A stretch of 51,540 bases of DNA from Bacteroidota bacterium (GTDB lineage Bacteria > Bacteroidota > Bacteroidia > Bacteroidales > Prolixibacteraceae). Location of the stretch: contig JAJRSD010000106.1 in the NCBI GenBank assembly GCA_024278975.1, positions 1 through 51,540 of the forward strand. The letters run 5' to 3'. The translations under genes and the position numbers were made by a program. Under the pieces are notes generated by a model. The model was not told the origin of the DNA. It saw only the letters and a program-made list of their open reading frames with translations, and made no database searches. Shown here piece by piece: positions 33,897 to 41,584 of this stretch. Each line of letters starts with the position of its first letter. Position 1 is the first letter of the stretch.

Positions 33897-36326
33897 ATGA
33901 AGCAGATTATTTTTATTTCGATAGCATTTTTTCTTTTTGTAAATAGTTTTGCCCAAAAAAGTAATTTACGAAAAATAACTCTTTTAGACGAAAACTGGCA
34001 ATTTATAAATACTGAATTTGCCGAAGCCGAAAAACCCGAAACAGATACTAAAAGCTGGGAAACTGTTTCTGTTCCACACGATTGGGCTATTAAAGGACCT
34101 TTTGATAAAGAGATTGATAAACAAACGATTTTAGTTACTCAGGATTTGGAAAAAGTAGCCAAAGTGAGAACTGGTCGCACCGGAGCACTACCTCACATTG
34201 GAGTAGGCTGGTATCGAAAACCATTCGAACTTCCGGAATTTAAAAAGGGTAAAAAAGCACTTTTGGTTTTCGATGGAGCCATGAGCGAATCGAAGGTTTT
34301 TATTAATGGAAAAGAAGTTGGAACCTGGAAATATGGCTACAGTTATTTCTATTTCGACATTTCAGAATATTTAAAAGAGGGTAAAAATCTTCTGGCTGTT
34401 CGTCTCGAAAACAGACCCTTTTCATCGCGCTGGTATCCGGGTGCAGGAATTTATAGAAAAGTTCAGATTATTGTAAAAGATGAGGTGAATTTTGAGCAGT
34501 GGGGAACTTTTATAACAACGCCTTTTGTTTCGGAGGAAGTGGCAAAAGTGAATATCAAATCGAATATAAACGGAGATATTGTAAAGGTTGTTACCGAAAT
34601 AAAGGATGCCGATGGGAAGGTTGTCGCCACACAGAGTTCGAGCGAAAAATTCGGAAAACAGATAGAACAAAATATTGCAGTCAGCAATCCACATATTTGG
34701 AGCATTGAAACACCTTATTTATACACGGCACATTCTAAACTATACCAAAACAATGAGTTAAAAGATGAGCTGATAACACGTTTTGGGATAAGAAGTGTGG
34801 GTTACGAAAGAGGCAAAGGATTGATTTTGAACGGTAAAGCAACCAAGTTTAAAGGGGTTTGCTTGCATCACGATTTGGGTCCGCTTGGCGCAGCAGTTAA
34901 CAAAGCTGCAATAAAACGCCAGCTTACAATTTTAAAAGATATGGGTTGTAATGCCATTCGGTCGTCGCATAATATGCCATCGCACGAGCAACTGGAGCTT
35001 TGCGACGAAATGGGATTTCTGTTTCTTGCCGAAAGTTTTGATGAGTGGGCAAAACCAAAAGTAAAAAATGGTTACAATCGTTTTTTTAACGAATGGGCAG
35101 AAAAGGATGTTGTTAATCTTGTTAGAGCTACACGAAACCACCCGTGTATTGTGATGTGGAGTGCCGGAAATGAAGTTCCCGACCAGCGAGGCAGCGAGGG
35201 TGTAAAACGTGCAAAATGGTTGCAAGATATTTTTCATCGCGAAGACCCAACCCGACCGGTTACAGTTGGAATGGACCAGGTAAAAGCAACAATGGAAAGT
35301 GGATTCGGGGCAATTCTCGATATTCCCGGATTGAACTACAGACTGCCTTTGTACGGTGAGGCTTACGAAAAATTCCCACAGGGATTTATTTTGGGCTCCG
35401 AAACTGCATCAACAGTAAGTTCTCGAGGAATTTACAAATTCCCTGTTGAAGAATATAAGCACAAACAGTACGACGATTTTCAGAGTTCATCATACGATTT
35501 GGAAGCATGTAATTGGTCGAATATACCCGATGATGATTTTGTGTGGCAAGACGATTACGACTGGGTAATTGGCGAATTTGTATGGACAGGCTTCGATTAT
35601 TTGGGCGAACCAACTCCGTACAACGAGGCGTGGCCGTCGAGAAGTTCGTACTTCGGAATTTGTGACCTGGCAGGTTTGCCAAAAGACAGATTTTATCTTT
35701 ACCGAAGCCGGTGGAATACAGATGATGAGACGCTGCATATTTTACCACACTGGAACTGGAAAGGTCGCGAAGGTAAGGTTACTCCGGTATTTGTTTATAC
35801 AAATTATAATAGTGCCGAGCTGTTTATAAATGGTAAAAGCCAGGGCATTCAGAAAAAAAACAAAGATACAAACCGAAACCGTTACCGCTTAATGTGGATG
35901 GATGTAAAATACGAACCCGGAACTGTAAAAGTTGTAGCTTTCGATGATAATGGAAACCGTGTTGCAGAAACGGAAATACACACCGCCGGGAAACCTCATC
36001 ATTTAAAATTATCAGCCGATAGAGAAACTATTTTGGCAGATGGTAAAGACCTGAGTTATATAACTGTTACCGTTGTCGACAAAGACGGAAACACCTGTCC
36101 TGATGCTACCAACCAGTTGAATTTTGAAGTTTCGGGTGCTGGTAGTTTTAAAGCAGTTTGTAATGGCGATGCAACTTCGCTGGAGATGTTTCACTTACCA
36201 ACAATGAAAGTGTTTAGTGGTAAATTAGTGGTTACCGTACAATCTTTAAAACAAGCAGGCGAAATGCAACTTATTGTTAAAGGAAAGGGCTTGGAAACTG
36301 GGAAAATAAATATTCGAAATAAATAA
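33897..36326 (+). CDS. Glycoside hydrolase family 2 protein (beta-galactosidase-like)
   Basis: An 809-residue exported GH2 enzyme; the start at 33897 gives a Sec signal (KQIIFISIAFFLFVNSFAQ). Domain order: sugar-binding jelly roll (VGWYRKPFELPEF to RWYPGAGIYRKVQI), Ig-like GH2 domain, TIM barrel, then C-terminal Ig-like domains (HHLKLSADRETILADGKDLSYI). The barrel has SSHNMPSHEQLELCDEMG, the acid/base Glu in MWSAGNEVP (about residue 426) and a probable nucleophile Glu in FILGSETAS (about 502). Its place between two sulfatases suggests it cuts a desulfated beta-linked galactose- or uronate-type glycan; the linkage is not decidable from sequence alone. Confidence 0.92.
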   Translation: MKQIIFISIAFFLFVNSFAQKSNLRKITLLDENWQFINTEFAEAEKPETDTKSWETVSVPHDWAIKGPFDKEIDKQTILVTQDLEKVAKVRTGRTGALPHIGVGWYRKPFELPEFKKGKKALLVFDGAMSESKVFINGKEVGTWKYGYSYFYFDISEYLKEGKNLLAVRLENRPFSSRWYPGAGIYRKVQIIVKDEVNFEQWGTFITTPFVSEEVAKVNIKSNINGDIVKVVTEIKDADGKVVATQSSSEKFGKQIEQNIAVSNPHIWSIETPYLYTAHSKLYQNNELKDELITRFGIRSVGYERGKGLILNGKATKFKGVCLHHDLGPLGAAVNKAAIKRQLTILKDMGCNAIRSSHNMPSHEQLELCDEMGFLFLAESFDEWAKPKVKNGYNRFFNEWAEKDVVNLVRATRNHPCIVMWSAGNEVPDQRGSEGVKRAKWLQDIFHREDPTRPVTVGMDQVKATMESGFGAILDIPGLNYRLPLYGEAYEKFPQGFILGSETASTVSSRGIYKFPVEEYKHKQYDDFQSSSYDLEACNWSNIPDDDFVWQDDYDWVIGEFVWTGFDYLGEPTPYNEAWPSRSSYFGICDLAGLPKDRFYLYRSRWNTDDETLHILPHWNWKGREGKVTPVFVYTNYNSAELFINGKSQGIQKKNKDTNRNRYRLMWMDVKYEPGTVKVVAFDDNGNRVAETEIHTAGKPHHLKLSADRETILADGKDLSYITVTVVDKDGNTCPDATNQLNFEVSGAGSFKAVCNGDATSLEMFHLPTMKVFSGKLVVTVQSLKQAGEMQLIVKGKGLETGKINIRNK

Positions 36327-36356
36327 ATAACACGTTTAAAAATGTAAAAATATATT

Positions 36357-36410
36357 ACTTATAAGCAGCCAAAACAATTAAATATTTACTATATTTGGCT
36401 ACTTATAAAC
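36357..36410. repeat. Left palindrome bounding the ATPase gene
   Basis: TTATAAGCAGCCAAA (36359-36373) and TTTGGCTACTTATAA (36394-36408) are inverted copies with one mismatch, spaced 20 bases apart. The left arm sequence, continued as AGCCAAAAC, recurs in the same orientation right after the ATPase stop codon. The palindrome ends nine bases before the ATPase ATG. Confidence 0.75.
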
Positions 36411-36416
36411 ACTTTC

Positions 36417-37832
36417 ATGAAAACATTGATAGGAAGAATACAGGAAAAAACTATATTATTATATGCACTGGAAAGTGAAAGATCAGAGCTAATTGTGGTA
36501 TATGGAAGACGCCGGGTTGGGAAAACTTTTCTTGTGAGGAAGGTTTATAAAAATAGTATCGCATTTGAATTTTCAGGCATTAACAAAATTCCATTAAAAC
36601 AACAACTTCTAAATTTTCACTTTACGCTTTCCTCAAAAAAAACGAGCTACAAAGAACCTGTAAATTGGATTGAAGCATTTCATCAATTAACACAATATTT
36701 AGATTCTTTAAGGTCAAAGAAGAAGAAGGTAATTTTTATTGACGAGTTTCCTTGGTTAGACACACGAAAATCGAATTTTTTACCAGCTTTCGATAATTTT
36801 TGGAATAATTATGTTTCAAAACGAAATGATTTGGTGGTCGTAGTTTGTGGGTCTGCTACCTCGTATATGATTAAAAAAATTGTTAAAAACAAGGGGGGGC
36901 TGCATAATCGGTTGACCCAAAGAATCCAGCTAAAACCTTTTAATTTGCTTGAAACGGAGCAAATGCTAAAGAGAAATAAAATAAAATTTACCCGCTACGA
37001 TATAATTCAAATTTACATGGCAATTGGGGGTATTCCGCATTATCTGGAAAAAATTAAAGCAGGCGAAAGCGTTTCTCAATCTTTAGATCGATTGTGTTTT
37101 CAAAAAGATGGATTTTTAAGAAATGAATTTGACAATGTTTTTGCTTCATTGTTTGAACAACACGACAATCATGAGGCAATAATAAGAGTTCTGGCAAAAG
37201 TTCGAAAAGGTATGACCCGAACTGAAATTCTAATAAAAAGTAAAATAAAATCAGGCGGTACATTAAGTAAAACCATTGAAGAATTGGAAGAATCTGGTTT
37301 TATTGAAAAGTATTTTCCGTATCGGGGGAAAAAGGATTCGGTTTATAGAATTATCGACGAGTACTCTCTATTTTATATTAAGTTTATAGAAAAAAGCAGA
37401 CCCTCAGATAATCATGTTTGGATGAAGTTAGCCGGGCAGCAATCGTATAAAATCTGGTCTGGATTTAGTTTTGAAACAATTTGTATTAAACATATTTCTC
37501 AAATAAAAGAGGGGTTGAAAATTTCAGGTATTAACTCTAATTCAGGAAGTTGGATTGAAAAGAAATCATTAAATAATGCACAAATTGATTTGTTAATTGA
37601 CAGAGATGACAATGTGATAAATCTATGTGAGATGAAATTTTACAATTCGGAATTCACTATTGACAAAAAATATGCTTTAGAAATTGCAAAAAAGGTAGAT
37701 GCTTTTGTTTTGTCAACAAAAACAAGGAAAAGTATATTTGTTACATTTTTAACAACTTATGGAATAAAAAAGAACGAATACAGTAAGCGAATAGTACAAA
37801 ATGAACTTACAATGAATCACTTATTCCTGTAA
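36417..37832 (+). CDS. AAA ATPase with C-terminal PD-(D/E)xK domain (DUF4143/DUF234-type)
   Basis: A 471-residue stand-alone ATPase. Walker A is GRRRVGKT (30-37), Walker B VIFIDE (105-110), and a sensor strand VVVVCGSATSYM follows at 140-151. A winged-helix region (TRTEILIKSKIKSGGTLSKTIEELEESGFI) lies at about 267-297. The C-terminus has a nuclease-like fold with Asp391 (QIDLLIDR) and Glu405-x-Lys407 (CEMKF). The family is abundant in Bacteroidota and archaea, without a settled function. The gene interrupts a sulfatase-GH2-sulfatase series and is bounded on both sides by copies of one palindrome, as if inserted. It uses AGA/AGG arginine codons more than neighbours by eye. Confidence 0.87.
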   Translation: MKTLIGRIQEKTILLYALESERSELIVVYGRRRVGKTFLVRKVYKNSIAFEFSGINKIPLKQQLLNFHFTLSSKKTSYKEPVNWIEAFHQLTQYLDSLRSKKKKVIFIDEFPWLDTRKSNFLPAFDNFWNNYVSKRNDLVVVVCGSATSYMIKKIVKNKGGLHNRLTQRIQLKPFNLLETEQMLKRNKIKFTRYDIIQIYMAIGGIPHYLEKIKAGESVSQSLDRLCFQKDGFLRNEFDNVFASLFEQHDNHEAIIRVLAKVRKGMTRTEILIKSKIKSGGTLSKTIEELEESGFIEKYFPYRGKKDSVYRIIDEYSLFYIKFIEKSRPSDNHVWMKLAGQQSYKIWSGFSFETICIKHISQIKEGLKISGINSNSGSWIEKKSLNNAQIDLLIDRDDNVINLCEMKFYNSEFTIDKKYALEIAKKVDAFVLSTKTRKSIFVTFLTTYGIKKNEYSKRIVQNELTMNHLFL

Positions 37833-37833
37833 C

Positions 37834-37882
37834 TATAAGTAGCCAAAACTAAATGTTTCAACTTTATTTTGGCTGGTAATAA
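37834..37882. repeat. Right palindrome bounding the ATPase gene
   Basis: TATAAGTAGCCAAAAC (37834-37849) begins two bases after the stop codon and repeats the left element's first arm (one base different). TTTTGGCT at 37867-37874 supplies the complementary arm, followed by a diverged tail. Confidence 0.7.
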
Positions 37883-37917
37883 TTTATTATTTATAAAAAT
37901 TTAATTGAAATACAAAA

Positions 37918-39360
37918 ATGAAACTAACATTATTTTTACTTACAATTGTGTTTTCTGTTTTTTCGGCTTGTCAGAATCAAACTAAAAAAACAAATGCACT
38001 AAATGAGGTCGGACTAACCAACCCCAACATTATCTACATACTTGCCGATGATTTGGGTTATGGCGATTTAAGTTGTTATGGACAAACAAAATTTAAAACG
38101 CCAAATATTGATAAAATGGCCGACGAAGGAATGTTGTTTACTCAGCATTATGCAGGTTGTACAGTTTGTGCACCTTCGCGTTCGTCGCTAATGACGGGGC
38201 AAACAACCGGTCATACTTTTATTCGTGGAAATAAAGAGTGGGTTCCCGAAGGACAATATCCGCTGGAGGCAAAAGCAATTACAATTGCCGAAGTTTTAAA
38301 AGAAGTGGGTTACACAACCGGTGGGTTTGGTAAGTGGGGACTTGGTTTTGTAGGAACAGAAGGAGATCCAAACAGTCAGGGATTTGATGAATTTTACGGG
38401 TATAATTGCCAACGATTGGCACACAATTATTTCCCGGGGCATTTGTGGGATAACAATAAAAAAGTAATTCTGGAAGGAAATACGGATGATAAATTTACAG
38501 AATATGCACCCGAATTAATTCATAAACGCGCACTTCAGTTTATCGAAAAAAATAGAGACAAACCATTTTTTCTGTTCTATCCAAATACAATTCCTCATGC
38601 CGAACTTTTACTTCCTGAAGATGAATTAAAAGAGTTTAGGGGGAAATATCTTCCCGAAAAAAAATATAAAGGATCTGAGTTTGGAGACAAAAGATTTCGT
38701 ACCGGAGGTTATGGAACTCAACCCGAAAGTCATGCTGCATTTGCTGCAATGGTAACTTTACTCGACAAACAAGTTGGCGAAGTACTCGACAAGTTAAAAG
38801 AGTTGGGGCTTGATAAAAATACGATTGTAATTTTCACTTCCGATAACGGACCACATCTCGAAGGTGGTGCCGACCCGAATTATTTTAATTCAAATGGAAT
38901 TTATAAAGGTTTTAAACGCGATTTGTACGAGGGCGGAATCCGTGAGCCGATGATTGCCTGGTGGCCTGGAAAAATTAAAGCCGGAACAACAAATAATCAT
39001 ATCTCTGCTTTTTGGGATATGATGCCAACTTTTGCTGAATTAGCCGGTGCAAAAACACCTGAGAATATTGATGGCATTTCGATGTTGCCAACTATTTTGG
39101 GAGAAGATGGACAAAATCAATACGATTATCTCTATTGGGAATTTCATGAAAAAGGTGGCAGGAAAGCTCTCCGTAAAGGCGATTGGAAATTGGTTAATTA
39201 CAACGTTAACAAACCCGAGAAAGCCACCATCGAATTGTACAATTTAATTGATGATCCGGGGGAAGAAAATAACGTTGCAGATTCTCATCCCGAGTTGGTA
39301 AAAGAGTTAACCAAACTAATAAATTCGGCACGAACAGAATCAGAGGTATTTAAGTTTTAG
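37918..39360 (+). CDS. Lipoprotein sulfatase (arylsulfatase-like, cysteine type)
   Basis: A 480-residue S1-family sulfatase, clearly different from the one at 32402. Lipobox FSAC (Cys18) follows a hydrophobic signal. Metal site ADDLGYGD at 43-50, nucleophile motif CAPSR (Cys84), then GKWGLGFVGTEGDPNSQGFDEFYGY and FTSDNGPHLEGG. The long insert after HAELLLPEDE fits the arylsulfatase-A-like branch. The two sulfatases may act on different sulfate positions of the same glycan. Its own promoter is unclear; the ATPase unit separates it from the GH2 gene. Confidence 0.93.
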   Translation: MKLTLFLLTIVFSVFSACQNQTKKTNALNEVGLTNPNIIYILADDLGYGDLSCYGQTKFKTPNIDKMADEGMLFTQHYAGCTVCAPSRSSLMTGQTTGHTFIRGNKEWVPEGQYPLEAKAITIAEVLKEVGYTTGGFGKWGLGFVGTEGDPNSQGFDEFYGYNCQRLAHNYFPGHLWDNNKKVILEGNTDDKFTEYAPELIHKRALQFIEKNRDKPFFLFYPNTIPHAELLLPEDELKEFRGKYLPEKKYKGSEFGDKRFRTGGYGTQPESHAAFAAMVTLLDKQVGEVLDKLKELGLDKNTIVIFTSDNGPHLEGGADPNYFNSNGIYKGFKRDLYEGGIREPMIAWWPGKIKAGTTNNHISAFWDMMPTFAELAGAKTPENIDGISMLPTILGEDGQNQYDYLYWEFHEKGGRKALRKGDWKLVNYNVNKPEKATIELYNLIDDPGEENNVADSHPELVKELTKLINSARTESEVFKF

Positions 39361-39634
39361 CTTATACCCCAATTTTCCAAACTCCTTTTTCCATAAATGC
39401 TTCAATGGTTTGTCTTTTGGCTTTGTTGATGAGGTTCGAATGCGAAGTGCCCGAATCTTTCGCATATTCCGTTAGCTTTATTAGAACTATTTATAACATG
39501 GATTTGTACAAGAAAAACCCCAGCATTGAAAGCCAGGGTGTATTTTAAATCGGGAAGATAAAAAATATGGGTCTTATAAGAATACATTCTAAAAATGGGT
39601 AAAAAGTAACCCTCTAATTTTATCTTTTTTCAAC
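39361..39634. other. Gap with decayed sequence and a minus-strand terminator
   Basis: No supported gene in 274 bases. The minus strand has a 61-codon frame ending FGHFAFEPHQQSQKTNH. This resembles repeat-like C-terminal tails sometimes attached to small GIY-YIG proteins, but the catalytic part is absent, so I do not call it. The terminator at 39512-39541 is the only functional signal. Confidence 0.4.
39512..39541 (-). terminator. Intrinsic terminator (minus strand)
   Basis: On the minus strand ACCCTGGC TTTCAAT GCTGGGGT, with two wobble pairs, is followed by TTTTCTTG. It would end the truncated gene at 39635. Confidence 0.65.
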
Positions 39635-39862
39635 TTATTTTTCAAGAGCTTCGTACAGAAATCTGTTTACTTTACATAATTCTCTGAATGTCTGTACAGT
39701 ATGTTTAATAAAACTTTCTCCTTCTACTATTTTATTTTCCATTCTGTTTGTTAGAAAAATAATTTTATCGCGATTTTCGTGATATCGTTTTCTGTTGTCG
39801 TCAAACCATTCGCGGTTGTTATTCTCCGAAAGTTCATGTAGAAATTGTAAAACTTTGTCCAT
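39635..39862 (-). pseudogene. Truncated DUF2461-family gene
   Basis: A 75-residue frame. The first 30-40 residues (VLQFLHELSENNNREWFDDNRKRY) match the N-terminus of DUF2461 proteins (about 220 residues, 'L.FL..L..NN.REWF...R..Y'). The remainder (IKHTVQTFRELCKVNRFLYEALEK) does not continue that family and looks like another piece joined by deletion. Probably a fossil. Confidence 0.6.
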
Positions 39863-39956
39863 TATTTAAATTTGAATTATTTTTACCAAATAATTTTTAT
39901 AAATTATTCGTTCTATTTATACGAGTGTTATTGAGCTAACAAAACTTGTCGTTTGC

Positions 39957-40028
39957 GTCATTCCGAACTTGATTCGGAATCTTTTAAATTATTTATGACA
40001 GATCCTGAATCGAGTTCAGGATGACGTT
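39957..40028. repeat. Composite REP-like palindrome pair
   Basis: CATTCCGAACTTGATTCGG (39959-39977, stem continues to GAATC) and GATCCTGAATCGAGTTCAGG (40001-40020, then ATGAC) are two stem-loops. The outer CGTCAT and ATGACG also pair, so the whole forms a cruciform-like unit. A relative lies at 12548-12568. Confidence 0.65.
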
Positions 40029-40101
40029 CTAAACAAATATATTATCAACCATTAATACTCAGCATTGTAATAAATGCACTCACTAATTAACAAATTAAAG
40101 T

Positions 40102-40770
40102 ATGAAAAAGTTTGCAGTAATTGTTGCCGGAGGAAGTGGAAGCAGAATGAACGAAACCGTTCCGAAGCAATTTATGGAGTTGCAGGGTCGCCCGGTTTTA
40201 ATGCACACTTTTAATGCGTTTAGTAAATACGATTCAGCTATTAAGTTTATCTTGGTACTTCCCGAAAACCAGATAGAATATTGGAGCGAGCTTTGTAAAA
40301 AGCATAATTTTACAACCAGTCATAAAATTACTATTGGAGGCAAAACCCGTTTTCATTCGGTAAAAAGTGGGTTAGATTTAATTGATGAGGATGGAATAGT
40401 TTTTATTCATGATGGAGTTCGTCCATTGGTTTCGGTACAAACATTACAGAACTGTTTCGAAACTGCGGTTGAACGTGGGAATGCACTGCCGGTTATTCCG
40501 GTTGCCGAATCTATTAGGTTTGTTAACGACACCGGAAATAAATCGGTTGACCGTGCAAAATATGTTATTGTTCAAACCCCGCAAACTTTTAAAGTAGGCA
40601 TTATTAAGGATGCATTTCAACAAAAATATTCTGATAAATTTACCGACGATGCTTCGGTTTTAGAGAGCTTTGGCAAAACAATTAATCTGGTTGAAGGAAA
40701 CCGCGAAAACATAAAAATTACGTGGTCTGAGGATTTAATTGTTGCAAAATCTTTTCTTATTTCACATTAA
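40102..40770 (+). CDS. ispD: 2-C-methyl-D-erythritol 4-phosphate cytidylyltransferase
   Basis: A 222-residue MEP-pathway enzyme that joins CTP and MEP. N-terminal nucleotide-binding VAGGSGSRMNETVPKQF (Arg and Lys of the CTP site), FIHDGVRPLVS in the middle and the closing TDDASVLESFGKTINLVEGNRENIKIT are all present. Length normal. Together with ispG in this window it confirms the MEP route to isoprenoids. Monocistronic; followed by about 190 bases of intergenic DNA before the efflux regulator. Confidence 0.96.
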   Translation: MKKFAVIVAGGSGSRMNETVPKQFMELQGRPVLMHTFNAFSKYDSAIKFILVLPENQIEYWSELCKKHNFTTSHKITIGGKTRFHSVKSGLDLIDEDGIVFIHDGVRPLVSVQTLQNCFETAVERGNALPVIPVAESIRFVNDTGNKSVDRAKYVIVQTPQTFKVGIIKDAFQQKYSDKFTDDASVLESFGKTINLVEGNRENIKITWSEDLIVAKSFLISH

Positions 40771-40942
40771 AAATAAGCACTTTAATTGGTGAATATTCTC
40801 TATTTGCCGATTCGTTCTACGGAAACTTTAATTGTTTCGATAGTTTTACAATGTAATTGCAAGACTTTAAAACATTGAATATTTCAAGATTAAATTTCAG
40901 TAAACTATTTACACAAAAAAAGTTTCCTTCGTTTAAATAGTT

Positions 40943-40950
40943 TAACTTTG
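40943..40950 (+). promoter_or_regulatory. -7 promoter element of the efflux operon
   Basis: TAACTTTG matches TAnnTTTG perfectly and ends seven bases before the TetR ATG at 40958, so transcription would begin at the start codon or one base before it. Confidence 0.5.
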
Positions 40951-40957
40951 CAATATT

Positions 40958-41584
40958 ATGGAAGATAAAAAACTACACATATTAAAGAATGTTGGCAGAT
41001 TGTATTTGAGATTTGGAATACGAAGCGTTACCATGGACGATGTTGCACGCGAATTTGGAATTTCAAAAAAAACACTCTACCAATATTTTAGAGATAAAGC
41101 CGATTTAGTTTCGCAGGTTGTCGATTTCTATCTAAAGAATTTGATGTTCGATATTGATGCCAGCAGAGAAGAAAATGCAATCGACTTCTATTTTGCATTG
41201 CGTACACACATCAGTAAAATTTTAAAGTACTTTAATAATAACATTGAGTTCGATTTGAAAAAGCAGTACCCACAACTGTTTAAAAAAGTACATAAAATTA
41301 AGCGCGAGAAAATTTTTATTAATACGGTAGAAAATATTAACAAAGGAATGGAAACGGGTTTTTACCGAATAGGTTTAGATGTAGATTTAATAGCAAAATT
41401 GCAGGTGGGCAGAATGTTATACACTTTAAATCCGGAGAATGAGATTTTTTCTGAAAGAGAAGTAGCAACCATCGAACTTTTTGATAAGGTGATTGAATAC
41501 CATATGCACGCTATTTGTACCGAAATGGGGTTAAAATATTTTAAGCAACAATTAAAAAATGTTCAGAATGATGTTAAAAATTAG
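40958..41584 (+). CDS. TetR family regulator of the RND efflux operon
   Basis: A 208-residue TetR protein. HTH at residues about 10-50 (LHILKNVGRLYLRFGIRSVTMDDVAREFGIS, then KKTLYQYFRDKADL). It overlaps the TolC-like gene by 26 bases, so regulator and pump are one transcription unit, and autorepression of the whole operon is likely. Ligand unknown. Confidence 0.92.
   Translation: MEDKKLHILKNVGRLYLRFGIRSVTMDDVAREFGISKKTLYQYFRDKADLVSQVVDFYLKNLMFDIDASREENAIDFYFALRTHISKILKYFNNNIEFDLKKQYPQLFKKVHKIKREKIFINTVENINKGMETGFYRIGLDVDLIAKLQVGRMLYTLNPENEIFSEREVATIELFDKVIEYHMHAICTEMGLKYFKQQLKNVQNDVKN

Noticed and set aside
39430-39470. tRNA-like GGTTCGAATGC sequence
   Set aside because: The T-arm-like motif lacks a matching acceptor stem, D-arm and anticodon arm.
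39402-39587. GIY-YIG endonuclease remnant
   Set aside because: Only a tail-like sequence (FEPHQQSQKTNH) is visible; no GIY or YIG motif or catalytic Arg/Glu, so the link is too weak.
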